From Plantago ovata (taxonomy: Eukaryota; Streptophyta; Magnoliopsida; Lamiales; Plantaginaceae), in the NCBI GenBank assembly GCA_028274465.1, contig CM051456.1, positions 78,540,753 through 78,604,752 on the forward strand: a stretch of 64,000 bases of DNA, read 5' to 3'. The notes beneath the pieces are model-generated. The model saw only the letters and a list, made by a program, of their open reading frames with translations. It had not been told where the DNA came from and ran no database searches. The position numbers were made by a program, and so were the translations under genes. Positions within the stretch are counted from its first letter, which is position 1; each line of letters begins with the position of its first letter. Below, one piece after another: positions 11,069-21,100 of the stretch.

Positions 11069-13028
11069 CGTGCAAATGCAAATGCAAACGGATAAAACAT
11101 GCAAGGTATTGTACTCATTCTACCAATGCCAAGCTCTAAACTAACAACACTAGTTCACTTAAATCCCATCCCCCCTCATGAATTTAAAGCTAGTCCCTAG
11201 CAGTAAGAAAATGAGGAAATAAGATGTGATACTAGATGTTACCACGTGGTTTGGCCTCGGTCGGCTGAGTACGCTGGATGTAAGGTATTGATATTGCTCG
11301 AGGGCCCTTATTGGTTATCATCGGAGCTCGTGGTGGTGGTGGTAGTTCCAGTAATAGATCGGATAGGACCAACTCCTCCATCAGTATTCATGGCATCCTC
11401 ATTGTCCCTATTGCCTTCATTGTCACCACCATCATCACTAGTAGAATTGCAGTGTCTTCATTGTTGAAGAGAATCCTCAAGATTAGCCACTGCAGTTATG
11501 GGGTCTTTCATCCGGTATCTCTCTAATAGACTGTGAACTGTTGAAGGGGAAAGAGCAGTGGTCTTACAGTCTCCCTCTCCAACGTTCTCTACCCCATGGA
11601 ACTTACAGTAAGCTGCTCGGAAACTCAGAGGTTTTCTTCTTCTTTGCACAATGTTGCCCACATTCTCTACCGTTGATGCTCCCGATGTATATATGGTGCT
11701 CCCTTTAGAGGCAGTCGAGGGGCACCCCAAAGAGGGGCTGGGTGTCCATGTCATTATGTTTTGGAATCAAGTTAGAGATTCGGAACTTCATCACCATTGT
11801 CGACTCAAGACTGAATCTGTTGTGGTGAGGCCGCTCTGGTACCTTCCTGTTCACTCGAACCTTGCAGTCCTTGTGACAGGTTTCTGCCGTAATATTGGTT
11901 TCAATCCCTTCAGTGGTACGTGAATAGACATAAGAGTGCTCACTCCTGGTGGATTCTCGCTCCTTCTTATGGATAAACCGCGACGTTGTTGCAAAAGCCC
12001 ATCGAACGCACCTCTAACGAGATCACTCTCCTTGACATGGTTGTAATCGAACTGCCTCCAATACTTCATTGTAGCCACACGGGAGTGCTCCTCTCCCTTT
12101 GTGGCATGGTCCCTACAAACAACAATTAGTACCTCGTATGACACAAAACAGACTTATGCATATGCAAATGCAAGAGTGAAACACACGAGTGATAACATCA
12201 ACAATCGAACTCCTCAAATCCTCCATGTCTAATCTAGATACTAACATGCAACACACCAAAATAACTTCGACATGTACATATCATATTATGCTCGTGCTAG
12301 ACAACCAATAACCCTAAATCATAAGGCTCAATCCATACCATAGTAGCAAAAATTCTAGCATCATAAATCCTTAAACTCATCAATCATGCATTCTACCATC
12401 ATGTCCATCATTATCACATCAGTAAATACAATCATATGTACGGAATGGAAGGAAAAGAAACATTGCATAACGAGATATATACATCTAGTAGCAAAATTCT
12501 CAAACCAACAAACCAAACATAATTGAACATGCAATTGATAGTGAATAACGTTTCTAATCACACAAACAACCAACCCATACATCATATAAGCCTAATTGAA
12601 GCATAAATCAGAAAATCCCCAAATTTGAAAAATTAGGGTTCATGTGAAGATACCTCAGATCTGGAAAACGAATGCACTAGTGTGAAAGTTGTTCGGATGA
12701 AAATAAAGAGCACGTAATGAGCTTCGATTGAAGCTAAAGAACACAAAATTTGATGGAAGATTGAAGGTTTTATGGAAGATTGAAGAATTTTCGATTTTTG
12801 GAGTTTTTGGGAGTAAGAAAGTGAAAAGGAGGAGAAAATGAGGAAAAAGGGGGTTTCGCGGGGAGAGGAAATCTTTCGAAAAAACTCAGTTTTTAATCCC
12901 TGAAAACCATTTTACTCATAAAACCACTCGAAAAAGTTCACTCAAACATAAACATAAGCACAAATGACACAGAAACGAACAAATTCACATAAGAAAGGCA
13001 AATTGTTCCAAGTATGAATGCATGCAAT
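11069..13028 (-). other. copy A cargo slot with an intron-containing transcription-unit-like insert
   Basis: This ~2 kb segment is flanked by AAAGCGGTAAA direct repeats (about 11058-11068 and 13029-13039). On minus it looks like a small gene: a pyrimidine-rich 5'UTR-like stretch (about 12900-12660), a donor-like GAG|GTATCT near 12652, an intron-like AT-rich stretch starting with an AATTAGGGTTC block, and an acceptor TTGTTTGTAG near 12130. Reading frames follow at 12144-11851 and 11754-11458, separated by stops. The first contains the segment MKYWRQFDYNHVKESDLVRG. I recognise no family. It may be a captured host gene fragment or an old element ORF. Confidence 0.45.
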
Positions 13029-13263
13029 AAAGCGGTAAAAAAGCGATAAAAACTCCGGGTTGCCTCCCGGATAGCGCCATTGTTTATAGTCTTAGACTCG
13101 ACTTCTTCTTGCTCTAGCTCTTCTTCTTGAGGGTACTAGACTTCCCCTTCATGGATCTTCTCCTCATGCCACGAACCTGTGAATAAGAATGAACATAGAC
13201 AGCAAGACCAAAATAGTTAATGGTGTGAGAGGCATTGAAGTGTATATTCGGATCAGATATGGC

Positions 13264-15107
13264 TCACAACACATGTAGCTTGCCATCCACCTCAATGGTG
13301 CAAGTCCTTCGGTAGATGTCTATCACGGAGCGTAGTTTAGTCAAGAACGTTCGTCCCAAGAGAACAACATCCCCCATCCCAGGTGTAGACGCCGGCATAA
13401 CTACAAAATTGGTGTACACAGAAGCTTCACCAATCTTAACCAATACGTTATTCACAATGCCTTCGGGTCTCACAAAGGATCCATCCGCCAATTGCACAAT
13501 AGCCTTATGCTCAGATAGTTTTCCAAGGCTACTCTTCTCAAACACATTCATTGGGAGCACATTAGAGTAGGATCCCGTATCTAGTGTAGCACGGACATCT
13601 TCAAGTTCACCAATCCCGACCTTAACATCGAAACTTTGAGGGATTGGCTCGGGATCCTCTTGCTCCTCTTCACTCTCATCAGAACCAAGGTCCTTCTCTT
13701 CTTCCTTGGCCAGTGGGGGTTCTTCATCCTTGCAATGCTCACACTTAGCAACCTTCTTGATGGTGATTTCAACAGGAAGATCACCCACCAAGGTAATGGA
13801 CATCGACTTCTCAGTGTTGCTAGGCAGCTTCCCTTGCTCCCTACTTGCTCCTCGGTCAATCAACTCTTGCATCTTTTGATGGGCAAGCCTAGTGCTCTCT
13901 TCCAATCGATCAAGCCTCGCCCTAGTCTTCTCAGAATCTTCTTCATAACGCTTAAGAAAACTTTGGGTGTGATCAACCATCTTTTGCAAGTTCTCCATGA
14001 GTAGATTTGTCTTCGACTTCGGTTGCTCTTTGGGAGCGGGATTTTCGCAGTGATCATTACCATAGTTAAGCCTACTACGGTCTTGGTTAGGGCCATAAGT
14101 TTGGCTAGCCGGTGCGTATCCTTGATTGTTCCGGAACCCTCTTCTCCAAAATCCACCTCGAGGATTTCTACCATCTTGTCCGTAGCTAGCTTCTTGAGTA
14201 CCAAATTTCGTAGCAAAGGCTTCCTCTTCGCCTCCTTGAACCCAATTGCCATCATCATATGCAAGCTCCGATCTACACATATGAGCTCCATGCCCATAGT
14301 TCTTGCATATTCGGCAAACTTCGTTTGACATAGCTGTTCCTGCGGAGTTCTTGAGGACTTGTTTCAACTCGTTGGTAAAGCACTCGAATCGATCCCCATT
14401 CCCCCCATACATAGGGGCTTCCTGAGTAGGTGGAGCTTCAGGTCCACGTCTCCTAACCATTGCTCTTGGATCCTTGAATTGCGAACCCTTAACAAGCCTT
14501 TCGAAAACCGCTCAGATGGCTTCCGCGGTTTCCTCCCAAATATTGCCACGGCATTGGAAATCCACCACTTGTTGGTTCTCAAAGGTTAGTCCATTGTAGA
14601 AGTGCTGGACAAGATCCGAAAGCTCAAAACCATGGTGAGGGCACTTGTTCATGAGGTCTTGGAACCTCTCAAATGCGGTGTAGATGGTCTCATCATAGTC
14701 TTGTTTGAACCCAGTGATTTGCGCCTTAAGCGCGCTAGTCAAGGTGTGAGGGAAGTATTTCTCCATGAAAGCTGAAAAAACCTTCTCCCAAGTGTCCAGC
14801 GAACCCGCCGGTAGAGAACTCAACCATGACTTGGCTCGGTCGCCAAGCCCCATAGCAAAAACCTTCATCCTCAACTCGTCTGTTGTTATTCAGCTCCGGG
14901 TCGTGGGAGTTGGTTGACGAAATCATCGATATCGTGCAAGTACCCCATCACATCTTCCCTTGCTAAGCCATAGAACCTCGGTAGTTGTTGGAACGCGTGG
15001 TTCTTGATTTCCAGATCTTGAGTTGCAGACGAAAGAACAATCGCCGGTCCCCTCATACGATCCTTGGAGGGTTGAACCCATGCTCTCAGTGGTCTAGCTT
15101 CTGCCAT
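13264..15107 (-). pseudogene. copy A gag-protease, two lesions
   Basis: Gag with Ty3/gypsy features. The N-terminal part (MAEARPLRAW to NQLPRPG) runs into a frameshift near 14885. The retrotransposon gag core (LSSLPAGSLDTWE, FMEKYFP, GFKQDYDETIY) then reads to a TGA near 14514, where copy B has tryptophan. The last 398 aa hold a CX2CX4HX4C knuckle (CRICKNYGHGAHMC), a charged coiled-coil-like stretch and a retropepsin-like domain with ATLDTGSYSNVLP and LLGRTFL. It stops after KLHVL at 13264. Nothing of reverse transcriptase follows. Repairing two point lesions conceptually gives the same layout as copy B. Confidence 0.88.
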
Positions 15108-15393
15108 TAAGACGATTTCCTTAAAAAGACTGTGTAGAGATTCAGAGAAATCGGTATCCTCTATTTCCTCTAGTTCACGTCGTCGAAGTAGTCACCTTCT
15201 TTGGTGGTAGACTCTGTCGATTTCAGCGATTGATTCAGCAAGCGGTGTTCCCCTGGATCGTGTCTTCGCATACACTATCTGTGACAAGCTAGAAAGGAGT
15301 ATCAGAGAGATCAAATAGAAAAAATAAAAACAACTAAAACTAGGAATTGAATGCTGAAAATATATAAAAGCTAAACAGAAAAAAGGAGTATAG

Positions 15394-15411
15394 TCCCCGG
15401 CAACGGCGCCA
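15394..15411 (-). promoter_or_regulatory. copy A primer-binding site, tRNA-Asp type
   Basis: On minus the site reads TGGCGCCGTTGCCGGGGA, three bases after the LTR end. It is complementary to the 3' end of plant tRNA-Asp, the primer of many Athila-group elements. The same 18 bases occur in copy B. Confidence 0.9.
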
Positions 15412-15414
15412 ATT

Positions 15415-16575
15415 TGATGAACCGGAATTTGTCATATTCTAATTAATCAAATAAATTTGTATTTAGCCAAATGCAATTCTCAACTACAACGAAAACCGTA
15501 GTGTAGCAGTAGAATAACCTCGAGTGTCGATCTCTAAGGACTATAACTAGCTTTATCTAATCTAACTTAAACTATAAAATCAACAAACGACTTAGCACAA
15601 GTTTTTCTTATCAAGATAATGGAAGTTAGTGATAGTATGATCATTCAAAGCATAGTGGGTTAATAATCATGCATGAAGTACCCGATCGTTTTGCATAGAG
15701 ATCTTTAATCGTGAATTGTCCAATGTGTTCCGTTATTATTCAACACTACGAAGATAGAGGGCTTAGATAGATCAAAGAAATAAAGCAATAACTCAAAGTC
15801 TGATTTGCTTTACCGCCATCAGCATAATTACTAACCCTTCGCTAAAAAATCACATACTATCACCAACAATAGATTTAGCTACTCATAGATGTCATGCAAT
15901 CAACAGAAATCATAGCAAGATTGAATGAAGACATGTTGAAAGATAAATAAATATGAATAGAAAAATCTGAGATACAATGTTACTGAAGGTTGTCAATCTC
16001 CGAAGAATCGCGATCTCACAAGCTCCAAATCGATAAGAAAAAGTATCTCCTATGCTAAGAATTCCCAGAACAGGCTCTGGAGAATTCTCCCCTAAAACTA
16101 ATGAGAAATGTATGAAAAAAGGTTTGAGAAAGTATGAAAAACAGAGAAAACTGAGCAACTATATATAGGGGTTCGGAATGTGTGGGGCGAGTCGCCCCAC
16201 GTCCAGGGCGAATCGCCTGGGAGTTCCAACCGGTCATATACGCGTTTTCGACGCGTTTTTGGATTTCTTTTTCTTTTCGAACTCGGTTTTTGCCTTCTAG
16301 TGACCTTTTAGCCTTCAGACTCGACCCCTAGACTTCATATCCTATCCGGAATCTTCTAGATACTCCAAAAATGTCCTCGGAACAACAATTCTTCGTTCTC
16401 TTCCATATAATTGCCCGAAAAATCACGTTTTTCACCCAAAACCTATAAAATGCAAACTAAAGGGAAACGTGACACTATTCTAATAAAATGCACTAAAATA
16501 TAGCCAAATTAACATAGAAGATAGCTAAATTGGTGAAAAAAGACTCGAATGAAAGTGTAAAATACACGTTCATCA
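15415..16575 (-). repeat. copy A 5' LTR
   Basis: Complete LTR with TGATGAAC and GTTCATCA ends, 1161 bp. A TATATATAG box lies at about 16159-16168. The GC-rich palindromic array (about 16181-16224) is shorter than in the partner LTR. Outside 16575 the Copia-1 LTR fragment begins. Confidence 0.9.
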
Positions 16576-16850
16576 ACACTTCATCGATCCTAGTGGACAT
16601 AGATGTTAATTGTTTGTATTTAACAGTGGAAGTTTCGTAATTGTTAATCTAAGGAGGTAAAAATCGTAATTGATGAATCTAACAGGGGATATGGATGTAA
16701 TTGACCCTTCTTAATAGTTGGTCAATCCTTTTTTTTTTTTTTACCTGATGTAATTATTGAACTAGTAGGAATTCGAATGCAAAGTGGCCATCTAGCATGG
16801 GATCCATATCTAATCTATACTAAGCAAATGTTAAGAAGTAGAATTTGTCC

Positions 16851-17102
16851 ATTAGAAGGTTTCTGTTTAAAAAATATTAATTTTTTTAATGTCTGGTTTG
16901 ACCTCGTATTAATTTCGAATCGTACCGAAAATGTAATTTATACAATTATATTATCAAAATATAATACAATTCAAAATATAATATAAAATATATTATGATA
17001 ATATAAATTTATAAATTACATTTTCGGTACGATTCAAGATTAATACGAGATTAAACGAAATATTAAAAAAGTCAACAAAATTGAAATGAGAACCTTCTAA
17101 TG
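16851..17102. repeat. foldback (inverted-repeat) element upstream of the exchanger gene
   Basis: The arm starting ATTAGAAGGTTTC at 16851 is roughly the reverse complement of the arm ending GAACCTTCTAAT at 17102. The best-paired inner parts are CCGAAAATGTAATTTATA near 16926 and its complement near 17011. Arms are about 90 bp with an AT-rich centre of about 70 bp. This is MITE-like, but no target duplication was identified. It is the most prominent structure in the 16594-17207 gap; the rest of that gap shows nothing recognisable. Confidence 0.65.
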
Positions 17103-17207
17103 TGATGGAGGAAGTAGTTACTAGTCCCAAAATTAAGATATCCCACTACTTAATTAGTTCTTTTTTTATTAGAATTGTGTAATTAAAAATTATATAGCTA
17201 TAGCCAA

Positions 17208-17345
17208 TGAGATCTAGCTCAATTGGTTGGATTGATGTGCCATACTTCTAGACCTCGTGGTTCAATTATCTCCAAATAAAATGGGTTTCAAACATTACCC
17301 GAAAACTATGGGTAATAATAAATTATTATTATGTGATGGTTGATT
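17208..17345 (+). repeat. tRNA-derived SINE-like fragment
   Basis: An A-box-like TAGCTCAATTGG at 17215-17226 and a B-box-like GGTTCAATT at 17259-17267 are spaced as in tRNA-derived SINEs. AT-rich sequence follows. The B box deviates from GGTTCGAATCC and no cloverleaf can be folded, so it is not a working tRNA gene. It lies about 270 bp before the likely 5' end of the exchanger transcript. Confidence 0.5.
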
Positions 17346-17723
17346 GATAATTAAATACTAATTGTAGATCAAAAATCAAATCATGTAGTGATAATAGACA
17401 CATTACGCACTACTTCTCGGAAACTTCCTATTGTCTTTTTTTTGCCGGCCACTTAAAGCCAACTCTCTTCTTCTCCTCTAATCTACGGAGAAAATAGTTT
17501 CACCATTCATTCATTCATCGAATCCATTAATTATACTTGTGTGTGTACTATACTATACAACCTGGAGGTGGAGGATATCCGTTACTCAAAGGGTTTGCTT
17601 CTTATTCTATGCTGCTGCTTTTCGTTGAGTAGGTTCAAACAAATTTGTGGGTTCAAATCTGTGTTGGATCAGTTGAAAAGGACTACTACTTTTGTTAGTG
17701 CGTGTTAACTGCCGTTGGGCCAG

Positions 17724-18138
17724 GTAAAGACTGGATCTTTCTTACCCAGATTGATTATTCTCTTCTCTGTCTTTCTCTACATTAGATTTGTCTTGAATCT
17801 TGATCTGGGTTCTAGTTAGCTTTATTGTTTCTTTACTCATTGGTAATTTGCTTATCAAATTGAGTTTCTGTTTTTCTTATCCATTAGTTTTATCACTTGA
17901 CTCTGTTTTGACTTGATGTATGCTATTTATAGTGTGCTATATTTCCGCTACAACTGTTGATCTAGTTACACTGAGCATGTGTTTATGGATTTCAATTTTA
18001 GACCTTTTAGAGTTAGCACTGAAGGAGGAGGACTATTATATTAATCGAATCGAATCCCGTGGCGGTGATCATTGAATATGTACAGTGTGTAATCTTTAGA
18101 TACTTGTGATGTTTCGATTGTTTTACTAATTTATGCAG
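17724..18138 (+). other. probable 5'UTR intron of the exchanger gene
   Basis: A donor in CCAG|GTAAAG at 17724 and an acceptor TTTATGCAG at 18138 bracket a T-rich 415-bp stretch. The upstream exon (from about 17480) is pyrimidine-rich and the start codon lies 36 bp after the acceptor. A leader intron is common in plant transporter genes; transcript data would settle it. Confidence 0.6.
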
Positions 18139-18174
18139 TTGCTGGTTTTGCCTATCAGTGTTTGGTTATAGGAG

Positions 18175-21100
18175 ATGGGAGCTATAGAGGAGAAGCCAGA
18201 CCTTGATTCTGACGAGGAGATCCCGTTAAGCGCTTCTCAGATGACAAATAAACCCCATCCATTGAATTTCGAAACACCCCGTGTATTGTTGCATTCAAAA
18301 TTTTCGGCTTCGTGGGTCTTGAGAAATGTCCACCGGAACAGTGTCTTAAAGAGTATCCACATTGTCTTGTTTAAAGCAAAGATCAACGTTTTGCTTCCTT
18401 TCGGGCCATTGGCAATTGCTATGCACTATCTTACCAACAAACATGTAAGAAAGGCAAACCTTACCTGAGAAAGATTAATGTTTTTAATTGAGTTAGTTTT
18501 AAGATCTGGAGTTCTATTATAATACAGGGATGGGTTTTCTTCTTCAGCCTACTGGGCATTACTCCTTTGGCGGAGCGGTTGGGCTTCGCTACTGAGTAAG
18601 TTTCTACTTACCTGTGGAATACAACTGACTCTCTTTTCTGGCACAATACTGATGCCTATGTTTGTTCAATTTTATTGTAGGCAGCTTGCCTTTTATACAG
18701 GACCCACAGGTAACTTTTACTTTTGACAATTTCTTCTTATTTGATCAGATAGTCGGTTCATGAGGCATGAAACTAATTGTTTCCCTCACAAGCTTTGTCT
18801 GAGAGCTACCTGATTTGTTTTTTCTTTTCTTCCCCTCCCTGGAACTGTAGCTTCCCTACTGTAGTTTTAGACTGTTTGTTAGTTTTGGTGGTTTGGCATT
18901 TTCCTGTTCCAAATAATACATGCGCATATATATTATATACTAGTTAGTTGCTCATTCTAATTGCCATAAATGTGCACATGCCAGTGCTATATGAATAAAG
19001 ATCTTTCATATTGTTGGTACTTCTTAAGGAATTCATGAAACAGACACCTAGAGTTTGTTTTAAGTTCTGTATGGTGTATTGACCTTGGAGAGATCATCTT
19101 ATGTGATATAGAGTACTAGTTAAAAGTGCTACACCTTACACTTAAAATGCGGAAAATATAGTAGATAGGGAATTGACTACCTACTATGTTGCCAAGTTGT
19201 GGTTTTAGGTGAACCCCGGAGCTTCGTAATATTTGATACACACTTTTTATTTTTTGATTTATTTGTTGTATGTACTACTACTCCCTCCAACGTTTTTTAA
19301 TTGACGTTTTACAATTTTAACTATTTTTAGAATAGATGTCGTTCCAGATTATAGGCCCTACTAGCTCCTCTTTTTTTTTTTTTTTATTTTATTTTATTTT
19401 ATTTTATTTTATAAAATAGTGCTATTTTATTGGGGTTTTGTTTCTTGGAGACAAAAGTTGTTTATTATTACAAGGCTCCTTAATGATAGGAATAGGCTAA
19501 TAATAGCTTTTATCAATGTGTGTGAAATAGGTTAAAACGTCAATTAAAATAAATTTTGGGAGTATACTGTTACTAGATGTAGACTTGTAATTATTGTTTG
19601 TGTAATTGTGTCAGTGCTATACGACCAAAAGTTAACATGATGTACAGACCATTCTTACCATCTGTTTGCAAGGATACACAATGGTAGAAGTAGACTTTAA
19701 TAACCAAGTAGTAGATATTTATTGCTCAAGGAAAGAAACCAAAATGACAACTAATATTGTTTTGATAACAAATAATTGGTTGGATATCATCAATGAAGCA
19801 TGGAAATATCAAGTTGGAGGGAGTAGTACAAGTCCTGAAATAGTTGAGAGTTAATTTTTTCAGCTCATAACTTACTGTCAGGTAGAAAAGAATTATGCTA
19901 TACATTAGAATTGAAGCACTAGTGATAATTCTAGAGTCCAGATACATTTTCCCTCAATGAAGCTTCTCTGAATGTAAACAACAATTATTTTCTTGGTACA
20001 CAACAAATAATGTTCAAAGATGCTAGACATCAAATTTTCTTATGTTCTGTAAAACCATCAAGATATACTCTTTCATGCACTGGCTAGGATTATTAGATAT
20101 CACTGGATTAATTTTTGCAGAAAAGATATCCTCTGTATTCATAGAAAATAAATAGCTGGACAATTAAAAAAATTAATTTGTTGGAGAAATTTAAGGTCAT
20201 TTGTATTTTCTAACATTAAATATGATTGTATTACTTCTCTTGATGGATTTTTTTCTGGCAGTAATTATTCCACTAGTAGGATATCTGATCTATATTGTTT
20301 TGAAGCTGGTTGTTCAATTGCTTTAAAATTAAAATGGATGTGTTATAAAAGATGAAAAAGCATTGCTAATTTGCTATCAAGTGCTGAGGGATAAAGGGAT
20401 AAAGATTGCAAAAATGTTTTGCTGTCCAAGCATCCAGTACCAAACTGATATAACTTCAACAATACTGTCATAACATAGCTCCGATATATTGGCTTTGAAG
20501 CGTCTGTTTTTCTGAGTCTATGAAAATTTAGGATATATGAAAGTAGAATTTTCATTAATCGCATTTGGTTGTGTGATTGTAATTTTCTGGAAGAAGTAGA
20601 GCCAAAAAAGTGAACGACTACAGAATGCTCCATATAATCCTAATTGTGGTGGGGTTTGTGGGCACTCATCCGCTTAGATAAGTTTGAGCTACCACGTAGA
20701 CCAATACCGGGCTTTTCATATAGTTTGAGAATTCGACTTCCATTTTGTCCTTAGTTTGACCCCACATGGATCTAATTTGTTTTGCTTTTAGGTCTTAGCC
20801 TGCCCTTATGTGGTTTTGCGGCTTTTGCACAACCATAGATCCTGGTATGCTTCATGTGATGAGAGTTCCTCAGTGTTGGTGGTGGGTTGGTGACAAACTC
20901 ATTATTCACCATGGATAAGGCACGGCTATCATCTCACCTAATGCGGGGCTTTTAAATAGGAAACCCGCAGAAGAGTGGTTTGGTTTGTTAAAGAGGGAAT
21001 GACTTCCCTGTTAACATTGTTTTTGGTCCCCATGGGAAATGAATTTTTTTTCTATGGATTTTAGGTCTTAGTCCTCCTAGATCATGTCATACCAGATTTT

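Larger units (their letters stand above)
8581..16575 (-). mobile_element. TR-GAG-like copy A: gag-protease-only LTR element
   Basis: In element orientation (minus): 5' LTR 15415-16575, tRNA-Asp primer site 15394-15411, gag-protease 15107-13264, a variable slot about 13028-11069, a conserved 3' non-coding region, polypurine tract GGTTTGGGGAGTT at 9746-9758, 3' LTR 9745-8581. LTR ends are TGATGAAC and GTTCATCA. There is no reverse transcriptase, RNase H or integrase, so it would need a helper. Gag plus protease with an Asp primer site points to the Athila/Tat side of Ty3/gypsy. The description fits the published class of terminal-repeat elements with only a GAG region. It sits in the Copia-1 3' LTR. 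Confidence 0.88.
530..16593 (+). mobile_element. Copia-1: decayed Ty1/copia LTR retrotransposon, interrupted by TR-GAG-like copy A
   Basis: The order is LTR fragment, primer site, long leader, gag, protease, integrase, reverse transcriptase, RNase H, polypurine tract, LTR. Integrase before reverse transcriptase is the Ty1/copia order. The 180-bp segments 530-709 and 8401-8580 match with about four substitutions, which ties the two LTRs together. The 5' LTR lacks its first ~536 bp. The 3' LTR is cut at 8580 and only an 18-bp piece (16576-16593) is seen beyond the inserted copy A. Several stops and frameshifts in gag-pol make it non-autonomous. The clade was not determined. Confidence 0.9.

Noticed and set aside
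15394-15411. tRNA-Asp gene fragment at 15394-15411 and 50681-50698
   Set aside because: Only the 18 bases complementary to the tRNA 3' end are present, next to an LTR end; they are primer-binding sites.
17208-17280. Functional tRNA gene
   Set aside because: The B box is degenerate and acceptor and anticodon stems cannot be formed; SINE-like fragment preferred.
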